Below the pieces are notes generated by a model, which was not told the DNA's origin, searched no databases, and saw only the letters and a list, made by a program, of their open reading frames with translations. A DNA stretch of 64,000 nucleotides from Atherinomorus stipes (lineage: Eukaryota; Chordata; Actinopteri; Atheriniformes; Atherinidae). The translations under genes were made by a program, and so were the position numbers. The stretch covers positions 248,001 to 312,000 of the forward strand of contig JALJCO010003425.1 of assembly GCA_023101725.1 (NCBI GenBank), read 5' to 3'. Within the stretch, counting starts at the first letter, position 1. The number at the start of each line of letters is the position of its first letter. Below, in pieces: positions 43,733 through 55,980 of the stretch.

Positions 43733-44305
43733 ATCATTCTACGTAGTTCTATCATTCTATGTAGTTCTATCATTCTACGTAGTTCTATCATTCTACGTAG
43801 TTCCATCATTCTACGTAGTTCTATCATTCTATGTAGTTCCATCATTCTACGTAGTTCTATCATTCTACGTAGTTCTATCATTCTACGTAGTTCCATCATT
43901 CTACGTAGTTCTATCATTCTACGTAGTTCCATCATTCTACGTAGTTCTATCATTCTACGTAGTTCTATCATTCTACGTAGTTCCATCATTCTACGTAGTT
44001 CTATCATTCTACGTAGTTCTATCATTCTACGTAGTTCCATCATTCTACGTAGTTCTATCATTCTACGTAGTTCCATCATTCTACGTAGTTCTATCATTCT
44101 ACGTAGTTCTATCATTCTACGTAGTTCTATCATTCTACGTAGTTCTATCATTCTACGTAGTTCCATCATTCTACGTAGTTCTATCATTCTACGTAGTTCT
44201 ATCATTCTACGTAGTTCTATCATTCGACGTAGTTCTATCATTCTACATAGTTCTATCATTCTACGTAGTTCTATCATTCTACGTAGTTCTATCATTCTAC
44301 GTAAT
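43733..44305. repeat. 18-bp minisatellite, about 32 copies
   Basis: The unit ATCATTCTACGTAGTTCT repeats for about 573 bp. Nearly every unit keeps the palindrome CTACGTAG; a C/T change in the last bases separates two variants. Because 18 is divisible by three, a 210-codon minus-strand frame (Met-Ile-Glu-Leu-Arg-Arg repeats) stays open, but nothing supports it being a protein. Confidence 0.97.
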
Positions 44306-44481
44306 TCAATTGCTGCAATAAGAGCACACTATCAAGTAAACGGCCTCCCGCCCTCCTCTCTCCTAACGGTCTATGCACCGTTTGCTTCGCCTCCCCCCTC
44401 CCTATCTGATTCAGCTGCGTGTATGGAGTTAGTAGTAACTGCTGAGCAGTCAGGTCTGGGTTTTCAAACAAATGGATTTAA

Positions 44482-45853
44482 CCCTCTAGGCGCCAGAGTT
44501 TATTTAGGAAAATATTCCATTTGGACTTTAAGATTTCAAAATGCTGTAGCTTGGGGGTGGTGAGAGATAGATCCATAATGTAAATGAGAAAAATATTCAT
44601 CATGACCTAAAGTTTATGATGGGAGTAAATTTACACATGTAATTTGCATATTGTGATGTCATCAGGTAGCGGCCATATTGGATTGTGTAACTTTCAGTAA
44701 AAAACAGATTTTTGAACATATTTATACAAAGGAAAAAAAATTATACTGTCATATCATGCTCTAAATAAAGAAAACTGAGTTTGATTGGAGTAACTTTGCT
44801 AATATAATTTGTATATCAGCAGGTAAAACTCAGTAAAACAGAATTCTGAACATATTTACACAGTAGATTTTTTTTTTCATTTTTTCACTGATCCTTTTTC
44901 ATCCTCTCATCCTCAGAATAAATGAACAGAAATCTGACAGGAGTACATTTTCTAATATAATTTATATATCAACAGGTAAAATTATATTTTTATGCTTTTT
45001 TTTCTCCCTTTTTGTTATTATAGATTTATAATTTGTCATAACCTAGCTGACTCCTCATACCATCATACCAGCCATGAAATCTGGGGTTTGGCTGGAGTTC
45101 GTGTGTGTCGGCACTGGTGAGCATATCTTTCATTTGTGATGAGGTTCCAGAAATCCTCATCCGAAAACAGAGACAGAAAATCACATGCACGAGCATCTGT
45201 GAGATCCTCGTGTCCGCGATATCCCACACAGGCTCGTCAGTGTCTTTGATCCATTCATGGATCACTTCCTCACCTCTCAAACATTCCCAGCCGTCATCAA
45301 TTACTCCCCTATTCTGATTATTCCCTCTTCTGCCCACACATCCCTCTTTCTTTCTCCCATCACCGCGGCAGAGAAAACTTTCACCGTCATCGGGGTGTTT
45401 CTGACAGTTTGTGCGGCGCGAGTGCGGCAGCGCGCTGCGACGTCAGTCACTCGTCTCTTACGAGGCCTGATCGTCCCCTTCTAATCCTGATCAGCAAAGA
45501 TCAGTGCAGCACCTCGTCTGCACTGTAAAGACCTCTGGAAGTTTAGTTTTTTATTCTAAAAGTCGCGATCTGTCTCTCACTGTTTCCAACACGCTGCTGC
45601 TTCCGCCTTTTCTTTCTCTCTCCCGCGCTCCTGCAGCTTCGCGCGCATAGAGCGGGAGTCGGGTTTTAAACCTTTATTTCTCTGATTTTTTCCATATAAA
45701 CACACTAAAAAATGGCGTCAGAACTAAGGCTGTATGTCTTGGCGATGTAGTAAAACCAAGCAGTAACAGTACAAAGCTATAGATTTAAAGATAAGGTCTG
45801 TTATATTCAGTAAAGTCGCCTGTCGCAATATTGCGACTTTGGCGCCTAGAGGG
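44482..45853 (-). mobile_element. piggyBac-like transposon, 1.37 kb, decayed
   Basis: The ends CCCTCTAGGCGCCAGAGT (44482) and ACTTTGGCGCCTAGAGGG (to 45853) are inverted with one mismatch. TTAA flanks both sides (44478-44481, 45854-45857). CCC-initial termini on TTAA are the piggyBac signature. Minus-strand coding remnants inside resemble the N-terminal part of a piggyBac transposase. Confidence 0.9.
45026..45340 (-). pseudogene. piggyBac transposase N-terminal remnant
   Basis: Two overlapping minus-strand frames read IHEWIKDTDEPVWDIADTR and then CLFSDEDFWNLITNERYAHQ. The F-S-D-E-x-x-x-x-L-I-x-x-E-x-x-R-Y-A pattern matches the start of the DDE_Tnp_1_7 domain (F-F...L..I...TN.YA). The catalytic aspartates are absent, and a frameshift separates the two pieces. 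Confidence 0.55.
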
Positions 45854-46266
45854 TTAAGAGCAAACTTCTGCAGCAACACTGAGGGAGGGGGCCACAACCT
45901 TGTCATTACCTGTAAGTTTATTTATTTTCTAAATGCTGTCTTGTCTGATAAACGTAGCACACTGTCTGAAATGCACATGATGCTAACAGTTAGCCTTTAG
46001 CAAAGTCCGACCGCAGCTTGACCTAGATTCTCCAAATAAGGTCATAGCCAAATAAGGTGTAGCCAATCAAAATGAAGCCAACGTGGTCTCCGGGTAAAGC
46101 TCCATATCATCACCGGACCCAACTGTATTACTGAGGAAGTGAAGTCTGGCGTTTCAAAACAATACTCCGCTGTAAAAAATGCTGTTTTTTTCTTTGGAGT
46201 ATTTACATTTGCAGTAATGCCAACAACATAAACTAGTTTTTAACTGTTATGTCATCACTCCTTTAA

Positions 46267-46860
46267 AGATTGAGATACACTGATCAGGATTTTGGGGGTC
46301 AATCACCAAAAGCAGTATCTGACGATCCTGAGATTGCGGATCACCAATCACAGCGTCAAATCCATAAATTCTCCATCATTGTTGTCATGTACATAATATT
46401 GACATTATGTTATTAAGTGTAACAATGAGGAGATGGAAATGATCATGAATTGAGTGTTTAATTGCAGACTGAGGCAATCTGCTATATTCACTCTCTTGTA
46501 GAGACTCTTGGAGACGACTTGGACATAAATTGTAGCCGACTAGCTTATGCTTTCTTGTAGCAATAATTATGTGTACAACACACAACATGTGCGACGCACC
46601 AACACAGACAACAGTAAACATCTCACTCTCTTAGAGTTGATGGAAGTTGGAAATTATAAACCTGTTTTTTCCTGTAAAAAGCAATTAAATCTGAAAAAAG
46701 GATTATGTGCACAACACATGTGCACGATAATAAACATTTCACTGTCTAGAGGCTTTTTCTTAGAGACAAAATTTTTGGTTTAGCTACAAGGTTTTTGTGG
46801 AAAAATAAAATATGTTAAACAGATGAAAATAAGAACAGTGATTTATGTGCAACTGCAACA
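46267..46860. other. No gene seen
   Basis: AT-rich sequence without a supportable gene. Confidence 0.35.
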
Positions 46861-47175
46861 TACTTTGCTCTTGTGTTTTACTGTTGCTTTGTAAAGCGTC
46901 CTTGGGTGCCATGAAAGGCGCTATGAAATAAAATGTGTGATAATTATTATTATTATTATTATCTCTTGAGCATACAACTTGGAGCTATACTGTACAGTTA
47001 GAAAAGCAAATGTCAGAATTTAGTTTATTTTTAAGGCTTTCACCTCAGAAAACCTCAGTGTTAAAGCTTCAGGCTGCATTCAGCCATTATGGACCAGCCT
47101 GCTGGAGGACATCAGGGCTGCAGGCTGTTGATATTTTTAAAAGGAGACTCAAGACTCACCTTTTCAATTTAGTTT
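46861..47175 (+). repeat. LINE 3'-end fragments
   Basis: 46890-46962 is a fish LINE tail (TTGTAAAGCGTCCTTGGGTG, then AATAAAATG and (ATT)n). 47045-47175 contains a second 3' coding fragment ending in KRRLKTHLF-like sequence, typical of LINE C-termini. Both are too short to classify. Confidence 0.65.
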
Positions 47176-47570
47176 TTAACTGATTTCATTTACTCTTTTT
47201 ATTCCTATTGTTTCAATATTTTTTATTCTCTATTGCTTTTGCAATTTTTTATTTATTCTACTTTCAAGTATATCATTTTATTGATTACCATTTGGTAATC
47301 AATAAATTGGTAATCAATTTATTGATTGGACATTTACTATTATTTAATTCTTATGTCTTATTGTTAAACACCCAGTTTTTATATACACTTTTAGTTATTT
47401 ATAACTGTATTTTGATCCTTTAGCTTTTACCTCCAGTGTTTCCTCATGGGGGCCCTCCACGTTGGGACGAAGTCTCAGTGTTGTTAAAGAAAAAAAATAC
47501 ATAATTTTCTCACCAGTTCTGCTTCTGTTCACCTCATATTTACGTTCATCAGTAGAATCATCTGAGCACG

Positions 47571-47571
<1 letters not shown>
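47176..47571. other. AT-rich with short palindrome
   Basis: No gene. TGGTAATCAATAAATTGGTAATCAATT repeats and inverts around 47285-47330, a small simple-sequence palindrome. Confidence 0.45.

Positions 47572-47606
<35 letters not shown>
47572..47606. repeat. (GT)n microsatellite with adjoining G-run
   Basis: About 17 GT units followed by GTAGGGGGGGG. Confidence 0.92.
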
Positions 47607-47608
<2 letters not shown>

Positions 47609-50600
47609 GGGGGGGGCATCCACACCATGGCGCCCACCTCATCATGTTCGCCCTGCTCCTGATGTCTTTTACAGCAGCGCCACGTTGTTTTCAAACCACA
47701 GATTTCTTGTGAAGTTTTCCATCTTCCCAGTATCACCAAACTTTTGACTTGTGTGTCCTCAGAGATGCTAAACATGTCCTCTCCACCTGCTGTCTCCTCC
47801 CTCCATGTTTGCTGTTTACTTACTGCAGATGCACCACCCAGCTCTGATGTTTTAAAAAACTAAAGTTGAAAGGAAGTGATGGTACGTTCAAGGCACCTCG
47901 GAAATATGACACAAACTATGTCATAAACAGTGTAAGCATGGGTTTCTGCCGAAAAAAGATTCGTTGCGCAATTAGTTGGCAGTTGCATCCGATGCAGACT
48001 GAAGCTGCCGGTGCAGTCACATCTCACATGTCTGTGTCAGAATACCGATTCAGATCCATGAATCTGTACATCCCTAGTACAAATACTCTCTGTAGTTTAC
48101 TCAAAAAAACAAGAATCCTTGCAGATAGAACATGCACAGAACAAAATTTAATATTCCTTTCAATGGAGATATTCTCATACATGTTTACATGACCAAATAT
48201 TCGGGTAAGAAAAGGAGTAACCCAGGGGTAATATTCAGATATGCTCATATTCAGTTTTTTAAATCCTGAATATGAGCATTTTCAGGTTTTTTAAATCCTG
48301 AATATGAGCATTTTTAGGTGCACAACCAGGTTATTCCTAATTTTCTGGTTATGAAAAAGTTACTGACTGCATGTAAACGTGTGAATGTGTTCATGTAAAC
48401 CGATTCATGAAATAACCACGTCGCTAAGGAAATCACAGACCCAGACCATAGTTTGTTTTTCTCTTCTTTCTCTTCTTTTTTTTACCCAAATGCTCAGCAA
48501 CCACTCCACTTCTAGCTGGACTGGATTTCATTTAACATCAGTTCACATCAGTTAAAGGGATCGGTGGAGGATGTTTTCCAGGAGCATTTTTTACTGTTAT
48601 TTAAAATCTCCTACACCTCTATAGCAGCTAATTAATTAAATGCTCTGACACAAAAATAAACAATGTAGTCGCCTGTGGAACGGACAGGACTGAAAAATCC
48701 CATCCAATCATCTCGAAAGGCCCATGCTTATCGATTGATCCCCGATCACAACTTGCCTTGCAGTGTAAACCAACATGGCTGCTTGCTGCTATCTGTGGAG
48801 CTGTTTGCTCTGAAAATCTACCATAAAGCAAAAAACAGATGTGGATCAGGTCATGGGGGTGTTAATGTTTGGAGTGTGGATGTTTTCCACCACAGAAGGA
48901 GATGGAGGTGAGGGAATTATCACGCATAGAAGATGTGGCTTCTCAGCTGTTCACTAGCAAGCCAACAAGCTCTGGGCTGTTTTCAGTTATGTTCCCCAAC
49001 CTACTTGTAAATCATCGGAGCACGTTTGGAGGCGTGTTTTCGGGTGGGTGTATTTTTTTAAAATGTAGCCCCTACCCTGCCTTTAAATTGTGCACATTTT
49101 TAAATGAATATGAAACCCATTTATATGCAGCTCTACATATATTTATAGAGCTGTACATGAATTATTTCTAAAGCTCCACCGTGGAACAGTTGGGTTATTA
49201 GGCCTTTATTTATTAAACTAATAATGGTCTAATCTATTTAAATGGTTTATATGCACAGATACATCTGCCTCTCCCAGCAAAACTTTTCTTAAATGAGCAC
49301 ATATTTACCATGAAATGGTCGAATATCTGAGTTTCATCTGCTGATGTGTTCATGTTCTACGTGGAATCAAATATGGCTCGGTGAGATTATGGTTTTATAT
49401 GCATTTTACTCAGAAAAGCCACTTTTTGGAGCTGGGGTTGTAAAAACTGTCACTGGATTCTCATCTGTGGATTTCTACTGTCTGCCTGGACAATCAAACG
49501 TTAAAGGTAGAGAGAAAGGAACAGTTTCAGCGGCGATGTAGGGAGACCAGTAACTCCTCCATCAGCAGAATGTTTTTTTTTTTTAAAGATTTGTGCAAAT
49601 TAGAGAAAATGTGAAGCATTAAATCTGATCTCATGAATCACATTCAGTAAATCAGCTTTTGTAGTGTAAATCCACATGCAGTGATATCTGTGCATCATGT
49701 AGACAACCCTGTGGGCCCTTTAATCCCCCAGCATCAGGCTTGTCAGTATTGTTTTATTTCTCACGTTGCTCTGCATTGTAATAGGATCTAGTATTCCCGC
49801 TCATTTGCTGTATCCTACAAGGTAAGCTGAATTAGGTTTGTTGCCACGGGGCTGCTACAGCAAGTCGTCCCTCTCTGAGCTGCATGCACAGCAGCCTCAA
49901 ACACACTTGTTACCTTTGTAGAAAGAACCTGCCCCCCTCTGGCCTTAAATCCTGTTATGTTTTAAGAAGGAGGTTGTGAGTTTGTAGGAAATTAAAGCTG
50001 GAGCAGCTGTGCACTTGTCTCGTCCTGAACACTTGGAGACGGAGGGAGAGAACGGCTGACAAAGGAGGGACTTCGTGGGGGATGAAGGGGAGAAGGTTAC
50101 AGCAGTGGGAGATGATTACCATATTGCTTCAGGGACTGAGCCGCTTTTCCCTCCACAAAGAAGCATGGATGTGTTTGTTATTCAACAGTTTGGCTGAAGG
50201 AAATATTCCTTTAAAATAAATGATAGCGCCGTATGCTTGCAGAAAGCTGCTGGAGGTGATGTTTGGATGAGAAAGGCTTTTATAAAACATGAAAGCCAGA
50301 ATCCCCCCATCAAAACCAGTTAGATGTCTGTACAGATGGATACATCCAGCCTGACTGGGTTGTACGGGGCGACATTACGTGAGATGGGAAGATTCAGATC
50401 AGCTCAGAATGCTGACTGACCCGTTCAGGTGGGTTAGCTAAAATGTTGAATCCAGGAGAACCTGCTGTGGTCCCACTTCATCCCCCTCTTCTCCCGTTCA
50501 GAGCCTCCCTCGGCTGGACTGTTGTAGTAAATGTCAGGTGAGATCGTCTTCACCGTGTGAGAATGGGCAGAAAACCACGCCAGCTAACGATCTGCGTGTT

Positions 50601-50769
50601 CACTATTCTGCAACAGATGAACTAAATCTGAGTGGAGACGTCTCAGATCAGGCTGGAGGCAATCACAAGCTGCTATCATCACCTGTTCACCCAGGTTGTG
50701 TCTTCCTGTTTGGCACATCGTTTAAACTCCCCTGTCATCAGATCATTGATACGCCTGTTTTCAGCAGGT
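47607..50769. other. No gene seen; small repeats and transposon-end fragments
   Basis: No supportable gene in 3.1 kb. 48030-48080 ends in ATGAATCTGTACATCCCTA, like a hAT terminus. A 33-bp unit ending GAATATGAGCATTTT occurs twice in tandem at 48251-48316, in DNA that resembles the TTTACATG-type hAT MITE seen at 61.6-62.2 kb. The rest (48.4-50.7 kb) looks like unique sequence and may be intron or intergenic. Confidence 0.4.
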
Positions 50770-51477
50770 TGTTAGGACCTGGCTCTGGGAGCCGCAAAGG
50801 GAACTGTGATTGGTTGGTAAGAAGGTGAATCACAAACCTTTATTGCAATGTTAGAAGGGGTAAACGACAGGTATGCATCTGCAGAGCTGGGGGTGGAGAT
50901 GCTGCTCAACAGCTGATCTGAAAAGAAACAGCCAGTTAGTCCAATGACACAAAACAAAATGCTGGTCTATTTACAAAAGCGGGAGCAGAGCCAGAAAACT
51001 AAAGCCTAACTCTTCCAGCTCTGGGCTAAAACTCTTACAAAGCCAAAAGGGCTTTTAACCATCAAACTAGAGACTTTAGAGGTAGAGTCCGAAGTCCCCC
51101 CACCGTTTCTGTTTGCAAACAGCAGTATTCAAACTGAGCCCCTCCCTCTCAGGCTAATGGCCGCCTCATTCTTCAGCCTATTCAGCTTCAACGACTCCTT
51201 CAGAGCTCAGAAGCAGGTAAAAGCCAAACCGATATTAACCTGGTTTTCCAACGTGCACTATCTAAAGCTCTTACCTTTTCTTTGGTGCATCCACCGTTTT
51301 TTTTAAATTTCTTTTCTTTTTCTTTGAGAGATCGAGTGACTGGCGTCTGCTCCAATCATGAGCTTTTTCCCACACAGCGTCATGCTCTTAGCTCTGTCAT
51401 TGGCTGCCGATATAAACAGAAATCTCCACCCAGAAACGTCCTGAACACAAGAAAACAAAGCTAAAGAGCAAATTACA
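50770..51477 (-). mobile_element. LTR-like block, possible solo LTR (708 bp)
   Basis: The block runs TGTTAGGACC...AATTACA on the plus strand, so TG...CA in either direction. On the minus strand it has a TATA-like element (GTTTATATC, near 51410) and AATAAAGG near 50840, about 70 bp before its end, as in an LTR. GCAGG occurs one base outside each boundary (50764-50768, 51479-51483), so the duplication is not perfectly abutting. No internal retroelement sequence adjoins it. Confidence 0.5.
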
Positions 51478-52078
51478 GGCAGGGGGAGAGAGAGATGCAT
51501 TCAAACGCGCCACGGCACGCGAGTAGAGGCCCAAAGGTGCAGTTTCAGACGGATTTCCACTTGCACAAGTCTAACATATATTATCAGGGGGGAAACATTC
51601 AAAGCACTTGGTTTTACCACGAAGGGAAAACACACAAAGCTCAGAGATAACATGCACCACAGAAACCATCATGACGAGTGTTCACTGCTCATTTTCCTGC
51701 TGATCTGACTATGAAAAGTAATAAGTTAGAAGCGTTAACCTCTCCGCTGCATCTTTAGTTAAGCTACATGCTGCGCTGCAAAGTAGTGACACGTCTCCGT
51801 GAAGTGCTGATGACATTAGATTGGCTGCCTGCCTGAATGATATCATATTGGATGGACAGCGTTAGCCATTGTTTTATTAGTTACCCACATGTGATACCTG
51901 TCATTTAATGGGCTGGATTGCAAAATAGAAAGGAAAATATGTGTTGTTAATTCTAATGTGCAGTTAGCCAGGTTTTATTTCATGCGCTGTGTAGATTTGC
52001 TGTACGCAGTGGACACAAAAGTAGTGTGTGCAGGCGCGCAGCTTCGAGGGAACATTGGTCTGCATTTCCTGGAGATAG
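51478..52078. other. No gene seen
   Basis: Ordinary sequence without a gene signal. Confidence 0.35.
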
Positions 52079-53137
52079 GGGCTGTGTCCAGATTTGAGGG
52101 CTATGTTCTTTGAAGGATGCATCCTACTCGGTCTATGTAGGCCGGGTCCTCATTAGACCACATAAGGTGAAAGAGAGAAGCTGTTAAATTCGGACAGTCT
52201 AGCCTGCTTGATATATCTCTAGCAACTACGACAGTGCTAAACCAAAGCAAAATGGCGCTTCAAAATATCACCTTACCATTGTTCTGCTCATTTCAGAGGA
52301 GGTACAGCAGCTTTACTGTCTGCGGTGGCATTTTGTACTCTGGTTGAGAGAAAATCATATCCAATCAAATCAAATCCAGGTAAATTTATTTTGTAAAGTT
52401 TACAAGATTTCAAGAGTCTCATGCTAACTTTAGCTAATTTCATGGACAACAGCAAATGACAGACTGTAATATTAACTTGTACACAATAAAATCATATAAT
52501 AAATAAAATGAAAGTGTCTCTTAAATTTAGACATCTCTGCTGTAGAATGACCCTCCCACAATGCATCTTGGGATAGGATTAGTCACAAGGGCTGTAGTTA
52601 ATTTCTTAACCTTAAAAGGCTACAATATAAACTGTACAACTGTAGTTCACCAAGGGGTTATTTAAAGTAATGGACAGAGAGCAGGTGGTGTTTTACTAAT
52701 AACGTTATTATAGCCATGATATTTGATTTGATATGGGCCATGATGTGTCTGTGCTTATCAAACACCATAAATGGTCTGATCTAAATAAAAGCCTCTGCTA
52801 GGAGGGGCTACTGAGGACTTTAAAGATTGATGTCAGAGACAAATGGGGGGGTCTACGAGCTCACCTAGAATGGATTCTGTTACTCTGTATTGTTAATAAA
52901 CCTGACATGTTGACATTCTACCACTAGACCCTTTCCGAGTCATTCTCGTTCTTCCTCCATGGTAAATTTTATCCACAACAGGTCATATCGGGCCGTCCTT
53001 AAAATCTGGGGAAAATAAGACCACATTTGGCTGTATTTGAAGGAGCCTTGAATCTGGACAGCCTTGAACGCATCGCTGGGATGTAAGTGTCTGATCTGGG
53101 CTTGGACGGATGTGGCCCCCCAAATTTGGACACAGCC
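52079..53137. mobile_element. Inverted-repeat DNA element, about 1.06 kb
   Basis: GGCTGTGTCCAGATTTGAGG at the left is inverted at the right as CCCCAAATTTGGACACAGCC. There is no transposase between them; an AATCAAATCAAATCC stretch lies near 52372-52385. The target duplication is not resolved, so the superfamily is open. Confidence 0.65.
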
Positions 53138-53275
53138 AGGAGCAGGGACTGGATGGGCTATGACCAACACGGAAGGCAGAGATGAGGGTGTGTAGACCTG
53201 GACCAATCACCTCCGAGCACTGGCAGTCAGGGAGAAAACAGACAGCTGGGGTTATCATGGGCTGCTATGACAAGT

Positions 53276-53480
53276 GGAGTGGGTAGCCTAGTGGTAATGT
53301 TGCAGGCTTTGGTGCAGAAGACCTGGGTTTGAGTCCCCAACACATCATTCAGGTGAACCGCTCCTTAACCCCCACCAACTACTCCCTGGGCCGCTTTAAG
53401 TAGCAGCCCACTGCTCTCTGGTACTACTGTACAGAAATGGGTAAATTGCAGAGCCCTAATTTCCCCTTGGGGATCTAAAC
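53276..53480 (+). mobile_element. tRNA-derived SINE
   Basis: A tRNA-like head has an A box (TAGCCTAGTGG, 53284-53294) and a B box (GGGTTTGAGTCCCC, 53325-53338), the internal RNA polymerase III promoter. The body follows with AAATTGCAGAGCCC..TTTCCCCTTGGGGATC and a TA-rich tail. It depends on a LINE for mobility. It is not a functional tRNA: the cloverleaf is degenerate and fused to the SINE body. Confidence 0.8.
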
Positions 53481-53503
53481 AGTATATACTGTATATGTAT
53501 GTG

Positions 53504-53539
<36 letters not shown>

Positions 53540-53540
53540 C
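53481..53540. repeat. (AT)n microsatellite at SINE tail
   Basis: GTATATAC/(AT)n sequence that probably grew from the SINE tail. Confidence 0.9.
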
Positions 53541-53927
53541 AAAAGATTAAGATCAACAGCAGCCAGCTGCTGCTGAGGTGGTGAACCAATCAGAAGGGTG
53601 GAGGTTTGGTAAAACTCAGGCCAACGACCAAGGTGTCCCCTCATTCTTCTCTGTGGATCATGAACCCTGAGATGCTCATCCAGATATATGGATCGTGAGA
53701 TTCTTTAATGTCCCTGACGGGAAATGTGTTTCCACAGGCCGTCATGTCAAGTTGGTATACACATTTACATATAATACATATAGCACAATACACAGTCAAC
53801 ACCATTAACCATCACAAAAGATCTGGCAGAGAAACTAGAGATTGGCAAATGAGGCCTCATGAACAACCATGCCTTTCCAGCCAAATGGTTGGGGAAATGG
53901 TTTGTGCTTTGACTTTCATTCGTGTTC
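53541..53927. other. No gene seen
   Basis: Unremarkable sequence. Confidence 0.35.
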
Positions 53928-53935
53928 CTCTATAG

Positions 53936-54148
53936 CAGTGTTTCCCAATCCTGGTCTTCAGGGACCCCTGTCCTGCTGGTTTTCAAGATATTCCTATTAC
54001 AACACACCGTACTCGGATGAAAGGCTCGTTAGCAGGTTTGCAAAGAACTGGATGAGCAGTTGAGTTGATCTGAATCAGGTATGGTGGAGTTGGAAACTTG
54101 GAATACATGCAGGGCGGGGTCCCTGAGGACCAGGATTGAGAAACCCTG
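53936..54148. mobile_element. hAT MITE, 213 bp (family A), 8-bp duplication
   Basis: CAGTGTTTCCCAATCCTGG at the left is inverted at the right as CCAGGATTGAGAAACCCTG. CTCTATAG (53928-53935) and CTCTTTAG (54149-54156) flank it, 7/8. The same 213-bp family forms the left part of the composite element at 61373. Confidence 0.92.
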
Positions 54149-54156
54149 CTCTTTAG

Positions 54157-54602
54157 TGTCCAACTGGGTCCACAGCAGGCCCAACAACTTTGCACTCAAT
54201 CTCAGTGGTGCGTATGACCAGGAAATTAATAATTTATCTAATAAATGATCAGTGTTCAACACATGCTGTGTTGCTTTCATCATGACTTTTAAGTGTTTGT
54301 CTTAATCAAAATAATGAAAGAATATGGCTTAAAAACTTTTGCACCATGAGAAGATCTGATCATGATCCTGACAGATAACTAATGGACATATCCTAGAGAA
54401 GGGTGCATCATTGTTTGGAGGCAACATAACAATGTATTTATATTTATATTATATTTAACATGCATTCATTGTTGTGATCGTGAGAATGATTTTTGTGTTG
54501 CGTGTAGTGCTTTTGGACCTCCATGTATGAGCTGACATGGGGCTGACATTTGTTTATTGAGGAATAGGAGCTTCTTCAGTGTTGGGATTGATGACTTCTT
54601 TT
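54157..54602. other. No gene seen
   Basis: Unremarkable sequence before the Mutator-like candidate. Confidence 0.35.
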
Positions 54603-55236
54603 CATCCAAATGGGTACATGCTGCCATTCCGACATACCATCATTTCAACATACCATCATTCCGAAATCCCACTGTTCCAACACACAAACGTCCCACCATT
54701 CCGACAAGGCTTTCCATGTGAGGACATGTGTTAAAAGAGTCACTGACTCGGCGCTGTCCGGTGCTGAACTGCAATGGTGATGAAGAGTCACTGATTGGGT
54801 GTTTTTTTTTTTGCAAATGAATAAATATTTGCTGCAAGAAATGAAACAGTTTTCCCTCCAAACCCTCCACATATGAACTGCAGTGCGCTTGCATACTAAC
54901 AGACGAGAGGATACCAGATTTACAATGATGGCAAATAGTTAGATTACTGATCTAAAATGTAAAAAACATACAAACAAAAAAGCTCCGAGATTTAGATATA
55001 ACAACAGTACTGTGGACTTCAATTGTCTCCTGTTGCTTTTTAAATTATGTAGAGAGCGAGCGCTCTGGTGATTTCTTTAATTGTGTTCTGATTTATTTCC
55101 AAAATAAATCAGATTTTAAACAGTTCTGATGGAGCTCGTTAATCTGGACGATGCGGCTTCATTCTGAACCATTTCACTGGACCTGGACGACCCGCGGTGT
55201 GTGTGGAGATAAAAGAGTTTTGTGTGACATGTGTAA

Positions 55237-55330
55237 AGGCCCTTTCAGATAGGACACGGTTTTCGCTGCGCTCACCGCGGGGAAGGGCACAGACTGAAGA
55301 ATGTAGAAAATATGGACGTGGTATCCGGTC
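55237..55330. mobile_element. PIF/Harbinger-like terminus fragment
   Basis: A TAA precedes AGGCCCTTTCAGATAG, and GGTTTTCGCTGCGCTCACCG follows, as at 11804. Only one end is recognisable, so the right boundary is arbitrary. Confidence 0.45.
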
Positions 55331-55980
55331 TCATCTGATAAGAGAAATGTGAAACCATTTGGGCGTGTCCCACCGTCGCCATCTTGCCGTAGTGTGTCAT
55401 CACTCCCAGAAAATACAAAATGGGTACAGCGCGGCCGCGGGGCAAATGATTGACAGCTGACTACTCTGGGGTAAACGCTAACCTCAGGTGCTTTTATTGG
55501 GCTATTTAGCGTCAGCGGTTTTGTGTTGTTTTCTTCCGGCTCCTGTTCTTCTTCTTCTCTGGTTTGTTCCTGCATATCGGCTCCACAGCTCAACACTGAC
55601 CCTGCGGTTTCCGCTGGTATTGCTCCATCTTCTGGGTTGAGTGACGGACCAAAAATCCCCTCCAAAACGCACCAAATTATGTACATAACCGACGCAGGTG
55701 ACGGACGAAACTGTCCGTCCGTCTGCATGTCTGTCTTCTGCGTTGAGCATAAATGGGCCTTAACATGTTTCAGACCAGACGAGTTACATTAACATGTGGG
55801 CGCAGATTATATTTCCCATTTCAGGAGATTTTAGTAACAATTATTAAATTTGTGAGGTTGTGGAGTCCTTCTGCTGTAAGAGCACATAAAAATCATAATG
55901 CCTGGGGGGGGGGCTTTTAAGAAATTTTTGAATGGTGGGATGTTTATTTTTTTGAATAGCATCATTCCAAAAAATGATAG

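Larger units (their letters stand above)
43564..46262. mobile_element. TTAA-flanked element containing a minisatellite and a piggyBac-like insert
   Basis: The ends AGGTGCCATGACGTCA (43564) and TTATGTCATCACTCCT (to 46262) are imperfect inverted repeats. TTAA flanks both (43560-43563, 46263-46266). Without the 1372-bp inner transposon it is 1.33 kb. No transposase of its own is visible. TTAA targeting suggests piggyBac or Kolobok machinery. Confidence 0.65.

Noticed and set aside
43663..44295. 210-residue minus-strand ORF of Met-Ile-Glu-Leu-Arg-Arg repeats
   Set aside because: Read-through of the 18-bp minisatellite; a unit divisible by three keeps any frame open.
53276..53345. True tRNA gene
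   Set aside because: Same reason: it is the head of a SINE.
55174..55728. 184-residue minus-strand ORF
   Set aside because: Lies across the Harbinger-like fragment inside the Mutator-like candidate; no recognisable domain and overlapping frames of similar quality.
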